NCBI RefSeq assembly: GCF_028471945.1
Contig: NZ_CP110128.1
Location: 4,266,501-4,330,500 of the forward strand
Origin: Pseudomonas sp. WJP1
GTDB taxonomy: Bacteria; Pseudomonadota; Gammaproteobacteria; Pseudomonadales; Pseudomonadaceae
Length of the DNA: 64,000 nucleotides
Direction: 5' to 3'
Shown piece after piece: positions 27,172 through 34,534 of this stretch; positions within the stretch are counted from its first letter, which is position 1; every line of letters starts with the position of its first letter. Both the position numbers and the translations under genes were made by a program. The notes beneath the pieces were generated by a model. It searched no databases, was not told the DNA's origin, and saw nothing but the letters and a program-made list of their open reading frames with translations.

Positions 27172-28227
27172 ATGGCTCTTCGCCTGCCACCGCTACTGCG
27201 CCGGTTACTGCGCCGGTTACTGCGTCCGCTGCTGGACCCGTACCAGCGCTATCGCCACGCGCGGATGATCCATGCGGTGCGCGTGTCGCTCGGGTTGCTG
27301 GCGACGATCCTGCTGACCACCGGCATCCACCTGCCCCACGGCGAGTGGGCCTCGGTGACGATGCTGGTGGTGATCGGCGGCTTGCAGCACCACGGCAACA
27401 TCGGCAAGAAAGCCGCCGAGCGGGCCATCGGCACCCTGGTCGGGGCGGCTATTGGCCTGGTGCTGGTGGTGCAACAGTCCTGGCTCGGCATGCCGTGGCT
27501 GACCTATTTCGCCATGGCGGTGGTGTGCGGATTCTTCTCGTACCACGCCATCGGCAAGGGCGGATACACCGCGCTGCTGGCCGGCATCACCGTATTCATC
27601 GTCGCCGGGCATGGCGACAATCCAGTCTCCGACGGACTGTGGCGCGGGGTCGACATCCTGATCGGCATTGCCCTGGCCCTGGCGTTTTCCTTCGCCCTGC
27701 CGCTCTACGCGGTCTATTCCTGGCGCTACAACCTGGCTGACGCCCTGCGTGATTGCGCGACGATCTACGGGCGCATCATCGACGGCCAACCGGTGACCGC
27801 CGACGAACACCTCAAGCTGATGGGCCGCCTGAACACCGTGATGGTGCAACTGCGCTCACTGATGCCATCGGTATCCAAGGAGGTGAAGATTTCCATGACC
27901 GAACTCGATGCCATCCAGCGTCAGCTGCGCCTGTGTGTCAGCACCCTTGAGATACTGGGCAATGCCCGACCGGATGCCGGCGACCTGCAATCGGCCTTGA
28001 AGGCAGAACATCGGCTGATTCGCGTGCAACTGGTTGGAATGGCCCGGGCGCTGAAGTCCGGCGTCACCCACCGGCTTGACCGCCCCGTGGCGCTGCCGAT
28101 CGTCAGTCTCGATGCACCGGTCTATAACGCCCTGGATGGTTACCGCTTGTTGACCGAGCAATTGCTGGCCAACATCGGCCAGATGCGCCAGCGCCTGGCC
28201 AAGACCGCGCCGCGCTGGAACATCTGA
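27172..28227 (+). CDS. FUSC family membrane protein
   Basis: A 351-residue inner-membrane protein of the FUSC (fusaric acid resistance/aromatic efflux) superfamily. The N-terminal half has about six close hydrophobic segments; KAAERAIGTLVGAAIGL (about 80-96) is a family hallmark. A helical cytoplasmic domain follows. The first ATG is 18 bases from the best RBS (GAGGAGAG at 27147-27154), while an in-frame CTG at 27160 is five bases from it, so translation may begin there, four codons earlier. It lies just after gapN. The exported substrate is unknown. Confidence 0.88.
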   Translation: MALRLPPLLRRLLRRLLRPLLDPYQRYRHARMIHAVRVSLGLLATILLTTGIHLPHGEWASVTMLVVIGGLQHHGNIGKKAAERAIGTLVGAAIGLVLVVQQSWLGMPWLTYFAMAVVCGFFSYHAIGKGGYTALLAGITVFIVAGHGDNPVSDGLWRGVDILIGIALALAFSFALPLYAVYSWRYNLADALRDCATIYGRIIDGQPVTADEHLKLMGRLNTVMVQLRSLMPSVSKEVKISMTELDAIQRQLRLCVSTLEILGNARPDAGDLQSALKAEHRLIRVQLVGMARALKSGVTHRLDRPVALPIVSLDAPVYNALDGYRLLTEQLLANIGQMRQRLAKTAPRWNI

Positions 28228-28233
28228 AGCGCT

Positions 28234-29127
28234 TTACGGGGTAACGGTCCGCCGAAACTTCAGGCTCCAGCCCTGCTGCATGCCGGCCGCGGCCAGCAGG
28301 ATCGCGGCCACCCCGATCCATTGCAGCGGTTCCAGGCGATGGCCGAAGGCAAACCAGTCGACGAAAATCGCCGCAATCGGATAGATGAACGACAGCGCGC
28401 CGGTCAATGCCGTCGGCAGCTTCTGGATCGCGCCATACAACAGCACGTACATCACGCCGGTGTGCACGATGCCCAAGGTGACCAGGCTACCCCAGGCGCT
28501 TGACCCCTGCGGCAGGGCTGAAAAGTGCGCGAATGGCGCGAGCAGCAACACACCGGTGCTGACCTGTACCAACGCGATCAGATGCGGCGGCGTACCGGTC
28601 AGGCGCTTGATGATCAACGCGGCGATCGCGTAGAGGAACGCAGCACCCAAGGCCAGAACGATACCCACCAGGTACTCGTTACCGCTGTCGCCCTCCCCGC
28701 CATGTGCACTGACAATCGCCAGCATCCCGAGAAACGAAACGCCCAGCCAGGCCAGTTTCTGCAGGGTGATTTTCTCGTTGAGAAACACCGCCGCCAGCCC
28801 CACCAGCATGAACGGCTGGACGTTATAGACCGCGGTACCGATGGCAATCGAGGCCCGGGAATAGGAGGCGAACAACAGCACCCAGTTGCCGACGATCGCC
28901 ACACCGCTGAGCACCGCCAACAGGAAGGTGGTACGGGTCAGGATGCCAGGGCGAAGGAAGCCGAATGCCGCGCAAATCAGCAGCAACGCACCGGCCCCGA
29001 ACAGGCAGCGCCAGAACACCACGTCCAGCACCGGTTGCCCGGACACCAGCACAAACCAGCCGATGGTCCCGGAGATCAGCATGGCGGCGGTCATTTCGAA
29101 CGAGCCGCGACGTATCGAGTTGTCCAT
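28234..29127 (-). CDS. DMT superfamily (EamA) exporter
   Basis: A 297-residue membrane protein with about ten hydrophobic segments arranged as two EamA repeats (first half to about residue 140, second half after GNEYLVGIVLALGAAFLYAI). Members export amino acids or other small metabolites. Two adjacent ATGs (29130, 29127) follow AGGAG; I chose the second for better spacing. The Lrp-type regulator at 29265 is divergent, a frequent arrangement for amino-acid exporters, so export of an amino acid under Lrp control is the natural inference. It converges on the FUSC gene with six bases between. Confidence 0.9.
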   Translation of the reverse strand: MDNSIRRGSFEMTAAMLISGTIGWFVLVSGQPVLDVVFWRCLFGAGALLLICAAFGFLRPGILTRTTFLLAVLSGVAIVGNWVLLFASYSRASIAIGTAVYNVQPFMLVGLAAVFLNEKITLQKLAWLGVSFLGMLAIVSAHGGEGDSGNEYLVGIVLALGAAFLYAIAALIIKRLTGTPPHLIALVQVSTGVLLLAPFAHFSALPQGSSAWGSLVTLGIVHTGVMYVLLYGAIQKLPTALTGALSFIYPIAAIFVDWFAFGHRLEPLQWIGVAAILLAAAGMQQGWSLKFRRTVTP

Positions 29128-29264
29128 CATCAGACTCCTGTAGTTGATGGGCAAAGTATGCCAATCCACCGGAACGCTTCTCCAGCGCAAAAATCAGGCT
29201 AAACTCGGAATCTGCCTTTATTGCGAAGGCGATTTTGCAAAACTGCCTAAGAGAGGTATTCGCC

Positions 29265-29702
29265 ATGACCGATGACATCGACCAGGTGCTGATCACCGCC
29301 TTGATGGAAGACTCGCGACGTTCCCTCAAGGCCCTGGCGCAAATCAGCGGCCTGTCCTCGCCCAGCGTAGCCGAGCGCCTGCGACGTCTCGAAGAACGTG
29401 GCGTACTCAAAGGCTACACCGTGGAAATCGACCCTAAATGCTTCGGCTATCAGCTGCAGGCCATCGTGCGCGTTCGCCCGCTGCCCGGCCAATTGCAGGA
29501 AGTGGAGAGGCAGATCATGGCGATTCCCGAGTTCACCGAATGCGACAAGGTCACCGGTGACGACTGCTTCATCGCCCGCCTGCACGTGCGATCGATGGAA
29601 CAACTGGACACCCTGCTCGACCGCCTCAACACCCACGCCGAAACCAACACCGCCATCGTCAAGAAAACCCCGGTCAAGCGGCGCCTGCCACCGATGGCTT
29701 AG
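29265..29702 (+). CDS. Lrp/AsnC family transcriptional regulator
   Basis: A 145-residue regulator with an N-terminal HTH (SLKALAQISGLSSPSVAERL, then RRLEERGVLKGYTVEIDP) and a C-terminal ligand/oligomer domain (GYQLQAIVRVRPLPGQL, then CDKVTGDDCFIARLHV). The ATG at 29265 follows GAGAGG; an upstream TTG is less likely. It is divergent from the EamA exporter across 137 bases and probably controls it in response to an amino acid. It ends in a basic tail (KKTPVKRRLPPMA). Confidence 0.93.
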   Translation: MTDDIDQVLITALMEDSRRSLKALAQISGLSSPSVAERLRRLEERGVLKGYTVEIDPKCFGYQLQAIVRVRPLPGQLQEVERQIMAIPEFTECDKVTGDDCFIARLHVRSMEQLDTLLDRLNTHAETNTAIVKKTPVKRRLPPMA

Positions 29703-29758
29703 ATGAGGAACCTTTCGAAAGCTGTAAACTGGCAGTTTTTCAGCTAAGGAATGGCGGT

Positions 29759-30085
29759 ATGAAAACCCTGTTTATGTTACTAGCGGTGCTAACAGTTGCG
29801 GGATGCGGCACGGTTCAGACGGTGATGCGCGCAGATGAAGTGGCCGCAAAAAGCCTCAAGGAACAAAAAAGTTACTGCGGCGCCATTCCCCGAATCTACA
29901 GCGGCGTGACGTACGACTTCTGCTATTTGAACGCACCTCTGGAAAAAGGACGGGACGCTCAGAACCATGACAACGCTCCAGCCATCGTACTGATCGATGT
30001 GATCCTTTCCGGCGCGCTCGACACGGTGCTGTTGCCCTATACGCTCTACCGGCAACAAGCCGATGGGAGCATCATCATTAAGTGA
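29759..30085 (+). CDS. YceK/YidQ family lipoprotein
   Basis: A 108-residue lipoprotein. The lipobox is TVAGC with the acylated cysteine at residue 16, after a short hydrophobic signal (KTLFMLLAVLTVAGC). The family signature IPRIYSGVTYDFCYL and the C-terminal DVILSGALDTVLLPYTLYRQ fit YceK. Its function is unknown; it is predicted to be anchored in the cell envelope. AAGGA lies upstream of the start. It converges on the Bax-inhibitor-1 gene and shares a terminator with it. Confidence 0.9.
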   Translation: MKTLFMLLAVLTVAGCGTVQTVMRADEVAAKSLKEQKSYCGAIPRIYSGVTYDFCYLNAPLEKGRDAQNHDNAPAIVLIDVILSGALDTVLLPYTLYRQQADGSIIIK

Positions 30086-30103
30086 CCCTGTATTTCAGAC
30101 ATG

Positions 30104-30129
30104 AAAAAACCCGCCGAAGCGGGTTTTTT
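30104..30129. terminator. Bidirectional rho-independent terminator
   Basis: The symmetrical sequence AAAAAACCCGCCGAAGCGGG continues into a T run: a CCCGC/GCGGG stem with a short loop, A-run on one side and T-run on the other. It serves both the yceK-like gene and the convergent Bax-inhibitor-1 gene. Confidence 0.92.
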
Positions 30130-30145
30130 CAATCATGGCTGGCGA

Positions 30146-30817
30146 TCAATCGTCGCGGCTCATGATGCCGAACAGCTGTAACAAGCTGATGAACAGGTTG
30201 TAGATCGATACATACAGGCTGATGGTGGCCATGATGTAGTTGCGCTCGCCGCCGTGGATGATGGCGCTGGTCTGGAACAGGATGCAGACCGAGGAGAACA
30301 GCACGAAGCCCGCGCTGATCGCCAGTTGCAGGCCGCTGATCTGGAAGAAGAAGCTCGCCAGCGTCGCACCCAGCAGCACAAAGAAGCCCGCCGTGATGAA
30401 ACCGCCGAGGAAGCTCATGTCCTTGCGGGTGATCAGTACATAAGCCGACAGGCCGCCAAACACCAGTGCAGTCATGGCAAAGGCCGAGCTGACCACTTCA
30501 GCGCCGCCCTGCATGCCCAGGTAACGGTTGAGGATCGGACCGAGCAGGAAACCCATGAAACCGGTCAGGGCAAAGGCGGACACCAGGCCCCAGGCGGAAT
30601 CACGGAGTTTATTGGTCAGGAAGAAAAGGCCGTAGAAGCCGATCAGCACCACGAAAATGTTCGGGTAGCCGACACGCATCTGCTGGGCGACAAACGCCAT
30701 CACGCCGCTGAATGCGAGGGTGAGAGCCAGCAAGCCGTATGTGTTGCGCAGGACGCGGCTAACCTCTAGCTGCTCAGCCTGCACGCTGTTGTTCACTGCG
30801 TAATCCTGTTCGCGCAT
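30146..30817 (-). CDS. Bax inhibitor-1/YccA family membrane protein
   Basis: A 223-residue inner-membrane protein with seven hydrophobic segments. The BI-1 family is recognised by NTYGLLALTLAFSGVMAFVA (about 28-47), the mid segment TGFMGFLLGPILNRYL and the last segment ATISLYVSIYNLFISLLQLF. Family members affect membrane ion (calcium) flow or interact with FtsH; the bacterial role is poorly defined. The ATG at 30817 has a reasonable RBS (AGGAGTG). It is transcribed away from tRNA-Ser and ends at the shared terminator. Confidence 0.93.
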   Translation of the reverse strand: MREQDYAVNNSVQAEQLEVSRVLRNTYGLLALTLAFSGVMAFVAQQMRVGYPNIFVVLIGFYGLFFLTNKLRDSAWGLVSAFALTGFMGFLLGPILNRYLGMQGGAEVVSSAFAMTALVFGGLSAYVLITRKDMSFLGGFITAGFFVLLGATLASFFFQISGLQLAISAGFVLFSSVCILFQTSAIIHGGERNYIMATISLYVSIYNLFISLLQLFGIMSRDD

Positions 30818-30894
30818 GGCGACACTCCTGTTGGTTTGAAACGTTCAGTCGCAAAGATCATAACAGACGCCCTGTAACAAGCTATGCAGAGAGT

Positions 30895-30922
30895 TTGACA
30901 GTGTGTTTCATTCAGGTATTAT
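30895..30922 (+). promoter_or_regulatory. Sigma-70 promoter of tRNA-Ser
   Basis: TTGACA at 30895-30900 and TATTAT at 30917-30922 are separated by 16 bases. The GC-rich discriminator GGCGCCCGC follows, typical of stringently controlled stable-RNA promoters, and the tRNA begins 18 bases after the -10 box. Confidence 0.85.
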
Positions 30923-30940
30923 GGCGCCCGCAACAACAAC

Positions 30941-31028
30941 GGAGGTGTGGCCGAGTGGTTTAAGGCAACGGTCTTGAAAACCGTCGACTGTAACAGGTCC
31001 ATGAGTTCGAATCCCATCGCCTCCGCCA
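30941..31028 (+). tRNA. tRNA-Ser (anticodon UGA)
   Basis: An 88-base class II tRNA with encoded CCA. The acceptor stem GGAGGTG/CGCCTCC, the D-arm TGGCCGAGTGGTTTAAGGC, the anticodon arm ACGGT-CTTGAAA-ACCGT (anticodon TGA), a long variable arm and the T-loop TTCGAAT are visible. The T-stem ATGAG/CCCAT has one A-C mismatch at its fourth pair. tRNA-Ser genes are frequent island insertion sites, and the DNA downstream here is accessory. Confidence 0.96.
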
Positions 31029-31036
31029 TCTTTATA

Positions 31037-31072
31037 CGACAAAGCCCTGATTATTCAGGGCTTTGTCGTTTC
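31037..31072 (+). terminator. Terminator after tRNA-Ser
   Basis: CGACAAAGCCCTGA and TCAGGGCTTTGTCG form a perfect 14-base stem around TTAT (31037-31068), followed by TTTC. It lies eight bases after the tRNA end. Confidence 0.88.
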
Positions 31073-31244
31073 TGGGGTTTGGTGGTTCGATGCAGTGGTG
31101 ACGCCATCGTTTCCGCATCTTTTCGGCTATTTCCGCAACTCTCCCTCAGAAATTACTCGAATCATCTGCCTTTAACCCCCTTCCCCGGCGCGCTGCCGAT
31201 CTCAAACTCCCCTGCTACGCTGACCTCAAAACCGAGGATTCGCG

Positions 31245-31453
31245 ATGCCAAACTCAGATCTGCTCCCTTCCCTGCTCTTCAAGATCAATGAAAACCAGCT
31301 CGCCTGGAGGCCGCCACCCTGGAGCTTTCGAACTGGGTCGAGCAGCGAGGTGCTGCCGACGTCGCTGATAACGTGCGCGGCGCCTTGGTCACCATCGATA
31401 AGAACGAAGAGTTCATCAAGCTGACACTCGCGGTGCTGATGACGCCAGAATGA
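31245..31453 (+). pseudogene. Frameshifted small conserved-type gene
   Basis: From the ATG at 31245 the frame reads MPNSDLLPSLLFKINENQLA and then degenerates. Moving one base at about 31305 restores a sensible chain, LEAATLELSNWVEQRGAADV, continuing to TLAVLMTPE and a TGA at 31451-31453. The total is 209 bases, one short of a multiple of three, so a single-base deletion (or a sequencing error) is implied. The restored ~69-residue acidic helical protein resembles small proteins I have seen in other pseudomonads, of unknown function. Confidence 0.7.
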
Positions 31454-31698
31454 CTCAAATCGGCCAAAAGCTGCTGGTGGACGGAGCGATTGCAAATGAG
31501 TAGTTATACTTGGTCTGCTACCGGAGTTGACCGGTGAAGGAATGAGTTTATACACGCCAAAAGACTGTTCGACTGGCGCGAATTTCTTTTGGAGTCCTGA
31601 ATTCCGAAGGGAAGCAAGCTCCACCAGGAGACCCGACCCTTCGTTGCAGTGGACTGCCTTCGGCAGCCGCGAAACTCAAACATGAGGGCTCGTCAGCA

Positions 31699-32178
31699 AT
31701 GTCACCACTTGCCCACCTCGTCCAGATCCTAGCCGGCCTTGTTGTCACATTCTTGCTCGGCCTGACGGTCAAGCCGTTGTTGACGCATGCGACGAAGTCA
31801 ATGTCTCTTCCACCGCCAAGCAGTGCTCTAGCTAGCGAATGGGTGAGGGTAGTATCGAAGAACGAAGGCGGCAGTGTGTTAGGTCCTCTAGAGCGTTTTC
31901 TGTTTTTCTGCGCTTTTTTGGTAAATGCTGACGTTGTAGTGGCTGGTTGGCTTGCCTTCAAGGTCGCATCAAAATGGAACGTTTGGACAAATATCGTCTC
32001 TGTGCCGAAAGACATCCCGGATATCGACCCCATCGGTTTCTTAATCGCCCGTCGTAGCTGGGCGTCACACCTTCTCGTGACGTTTCTTGTCGGCACGCTG
32101 GCAAACGTCATCGCGGGGTTTCTTGGCGTCGTTGTCGCACGCCACGGTTATGCGGTGGTAATGAGTCTTCTACGTTGA
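31699..32178 (+). CDS. Hypothetical small membrane protein
   Basis: A 159-residue protein of no family I recognise. Three hydrophobic segments are visible at about residues 7-24, 66-88 and 123-147. The loop between the first two is polar (SALASEWVRVVSKNEGG) and the last loop is basic (ARRSW). GAGGG lies upstream of the ATG at a workable distance. It sits alone in the accessory stretch after tRNA-Ser, before the nonamer repeat. A frame on the opposite strand (31548-32111) is less convincing because it lacks an RBS and a coherent domain. Membrane location is supported; function is unknown. Confidence 0.6.
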   Translation: MSPLAHLVQILAGLVVTFLLGLTVKPLLTHATKSMSLPPPSSALASEWVRVVSKNEGGSVLGPLERFLFFCAFLVNADVVVAGWLAFKVASKWNVWTNIVSVPKDIPDIDPIGFLIARRSWASHLLVTFLVGTLANVIAGFLGVVVARHGYAVVMSLLR

Positions 32179-32289
32179 GACAGGCGAGCCCGAAACCTGC
32201 AGTCGAGGTGACGCTGAATGTAGTGAAGCCGTGCGCTTCGAGAGGGACGTTATAAATGTCTGAAAAGGGTTGTGAATTCAGCCGGAATA

Positions 32290-32370
32290 GATAGCTTGGA
32301 TAGCTTGGATAGCTTGGATAGCTTGGATAGCTTGGATAGCTTGGATAGCTTGGATAGCTTGGATAGCTTG
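32290..32370. repeat. Nine perfect tandem copies of a 9-base unit
   Basis: GATAGCTTG is repeated nine times without any change, 81 bases in all. It is intergenic, between the two hypothetical membrane-protein genes, 95 bases upstream of the second. The lack of drift between copies points to recent expansion or ongoing slippage. It has no spacers, so it is not CRISPR. Confidence 0.97.
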
Positions 32371-32464
32371 CTCTAAGCTTGGGAGTATTAGGCTTAGGTC
32401 ACTACCTCTTTATGCAAAATGATGCTCTATCCTTAACGGCTCCCACTTCATCTGGAGTGATTAA

Positions 32465-32944
32465 ATGGCAGATCAATCACCTCCAGCGGCATCAGGCACG
32501 GACAAGGAGCGCTTCGATCAATGTATCGCAATGCTTAAAGCCTATTATGATGCGATCGAAGCCCGTCTGGCACAGAATATCACAGCGTATCTGGCTGCAC
32601 TTGGATGGTTACTCACTTCATCCCAAGCAAGAAGCACACTAGGTGACTTCAAAGCGTTTTCACTAATCATAATGGTAGTAGCGCTAGTATTCACTATGTA
32701 CACACTCAATATTTACCACTATTTGAAACGCTGGCGAGAAATCCGAAATACACTTATGGCTCTCGACTATCTTGAGCGAGAGTACTTTGCGCGCTATGAG
32801 CTTCCAAAATACGCTTTTTACACTTACATGGCACCAGTATTTGTACTGCTCGTATTTTTAGTAGTGTTGCTTTTCTGGGTTCACTTTGGATTTATAGGTG
32901 CTGCCGACTTACCACTCCCGACCGTGGGCCATCCACCTCGCTAG
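32465..32944 (+). CDS. Hypothetical membrane protein, AT-rich
   Basis: A 159-residue protein. The N-terminal 35 residues are polar and helical (DKERFDQCIAMLKAYYDAIE), followed by a hydrophobic helix at about 40-52 and two strong transmembrane segments at about 65-85 and 119-141, the pair separated by a charged, tyrosine-rich linker (HYLKRWREIRNTLMALDYLE). TGGAG precedes the ATG with good spacing. Base use is more AT-rich than the surrounding core genes, consistent with acquisition. The architecture (cytoplasmic helix, two TMs) is seen in some membrane effectors of defence loci, but there is no direct evidence for that here. Confidence 0.68.
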   Translation: MADQSPPAASGTDKERFDQCIAMLKAYYDAIEARLAQNITAYLAALGWLLTSSQARSTLGDFKAFSLIIMVVALVFTMYTLNIYHYLKRWREIRNTLMALDYLEREYFARYELPKYAFYTYMAPVFVLLVFLVVLLFWVHFGFIGAADLPLPTVGHPPR

Positions 32945-33351
32945 CAGAAAATGGGCGCTTTGGCCGATTGTTGCCTGTCACCACCGCCGGCTTTGGGTCG
33001 GTTTCAGCCGGTCATAGGGGGGGGGGCAGAAATCGGCCAAAAGCAGCCACTAAGGACGGTAGCGCGCTCTGTGGCGCTGAGCACGCCACAGGCCAGAATG
33101 AAAAGCTCCAGTACAACAACAGCGTGCTTATGAAAAATATAGAGGCGGCTGGAGATGCGGATGAGGGACGCCCGTCAATGCGATCTGCCACGGATGTCCA
33201 ACGTGAAAGCATAACGAAAATCCGCGGCAATAAACCCTACCCAGGAAGCCACCCAGGCTGAACGTAGTAGGCAAGCAAACAACATGGCACCTGACACTAC
33301 GGCCTGGCACCACCGCCCCTGGGTGCCGGGTCTCCCGCTCGGCACACAAGA
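32945..33351. other. Gene-free stretch with inverted repeat and ten-G run
   Basis: No convincing gene lies here. It holds an imperfect inverted repeat: TTTGGCCGATT near 32959 and AATCGGCCAAAAGCAGCC at 33031-33048. A related sequence, AATCGGCCAAAAGCTGC, occurs at 31458, so this is a small dispersed element. Ten consecutive G residues lie at 33017-33026. The rest, up to the stop of the WYL gene at 33352, shows nothing I can name. Confidence 0.65.
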
Positions 33352-34440
33352 TCAATCGTCAGCATAAAGGCTCACAGCACGACGCAGCGCATCTCGCACA
33401 TGAGCTCGGATAACGGGAGGTTCAATCACTTCAATTTCGTCCGCATTGCTCAGCAGAAACAGTCTCAAACCCTGAGTATCGAGCAGTGTGCATCTCAGCT
33501 CCCATTTCCCGTCGGATGACTGTTCCATGAACTGGTCAGCCGTCAGAGGATTTTCCGAGAGTCGGTTGTGCAGGTTGGCGCCCAGCCGGAGATGGAGTTC
33601 AACAGACTCATTATCATGAATGGTCATGAGGTGCTTTTGTGCTTCGGGCGAGTTAACGTCGAAATCCCCGGGCTCTGGAATCTCCCAGCCGCTCTCGCCA
33701 ATCGCCACCACTCGATGGAGCATGAGTGCGCACTGCGTGTTCGGACCATTGCTGCTGTACTTACCTCGCTTTGCGCCGGGCTCGGGTGCGCAGCCTTCTG
33801 GCCACTCTTCTATCAGTACATAGGCAGACAGGTAGATGTTCGAGTCCTGATAGGAGAGTGCTAGCGGTTTGAGGTGATACACACACTCAACGCCCCCGGC
33901 ATCCCTGGGGAGGTACGTGACCTTCAACGGCTCATTGTATCGAAGCGCATCCTGAATCCTGGCTACATGGTCGGGATTGGATCGACCCGGTTGCAGCACC
34001 GTGAAGCGTGTGCCCGTGGTGATGCGTTTGGCCCATTCCAGCTTTCGGCGAGGTCCCTTTCTCATGACGCGATCAACGTACTTGTGCAATTTACCCAGCA
34101 TTTCGGGTGGCGCCTGAAGGCCAAAGCGAGCTGCGTGATCGATGATGGCCGATACCGTCATGGCCTCAGTCGGCAGGAGTGTCAGATCGAGGCCAGGCCC
34201 TGCCCACTCCCAGAAATTGGCTCGTAGATCCGAGTCCAGCTTGATCTGCCTGACGTCCCCGATGCGCTCCAGTGCTTCAAGGTCCCGCTGCGTACTTTTG
34301 GGAATGTGGTTCTCAAGTGCTAACTCGCCGCAGACACGCTCGTGCAGAACGGTGGTCGACTGCGGCTCCTTGTACTCAAGCAAAATTTTGCGCAGGCAAT
34401 CCCGGCGATCAAACAAATCCACTTTATTTTTCACAGCCAT
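33352..34440 (-). CDS. WYL-domain transcriptional regulator (BrxR/CapW-like)
   Basis: A 362-residue regulator. Residues 8-78 form a winged helix (HIPKSTQRDLEALERIGDVR). A WYL domain spans about 155-240, with the core strand SYQDSNIYLSAYVLIEEW. A WCX-type C-terminal region follows (LHNRLSENPL, RAHVRDALRRAVSLY). Regulators of this build repress phage-defence operons (BREX, CBASS) and may sense nucleic acids. The open frame extends upstream, but the ATG at 34440 gives a sensible N-terminus. It is divergent from the five-gene unit starting at 34535, and a 15-base inverted repeat lies nine bases upstream. It most likely represses itself and that unit. Confidence 0.88.
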   Translation of the reverse strand: MAVKNKVDLFDRRDCLRKILLEYKEPQSTTVLHERVCGELALENHIPKSTQRDLEALERIGDVRQIKLDSDLRANFWEWAGPGLDLTLLPTEAMTVSAIIDHAARFGLQAPPEMLGKLHKYVDRVMRKGPRRKLEWAKRITTGTRFTVLQPGRSNPDHVARIQDALRYNEPLKVTYLPRDAGGVECVYHLKPLALSYQDSNIYLSAYVLIEEWPEGCAPEPGAKRGKYSSNGPNTQCALMLHRVVAIGESGWEIPEPGDFDVNSPEAQKHLMTIHDNESVELHLRLGANLHNRLSENPLTADQFMEQSSDGKWELRCTLLDTQGLRLFLLSNADEIEVIEPPVIRAHVRDALRRAVSLYADD

Positions 34441-34448
34441 CCTATTGC

Positions 34449-34463
34449 GGACACGATCTGTCC
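34449..34463. promoter_or_regulatory. Putative operator in the WYL divergent spacer
   Basis: GGACA-CGATC-TGTCC is an inverted repeat with perfect five-base arms, placed in the 94-base spacer between the WYL gene and the divergent operon, immediately upstream of the WYL start codon. Position and symmetry suit the site of a dimeric repressor. Confidence 0.55.
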
Positions 34464-34534
34464 CTATCCAATGTTTTGATGCTCTGGCTGGCAGGCAATT
34501 TCGCTCATCGTAACGCCAGCCCACAGGAGTATTC

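Noticed and set aside
31004..31028. tRNA 3' end as attL with a matching attR
   Set aside because: I could not find a second copy of the tRNA 3' end up to 48 kb, so no att pair is claimed.
31548..32111. 187-residue open frame on the minus strand
   Set aside because: Overlaps the better-supported membrane-protein gene at 31699; no hydrophobic pattern, RBS or motif.
32290..32370. Replication-origin iterons or CRISPR
   Set aside because: Nine-base units without spacers and no replication-initiator gene nearby; treated as a simple tandem repeat.
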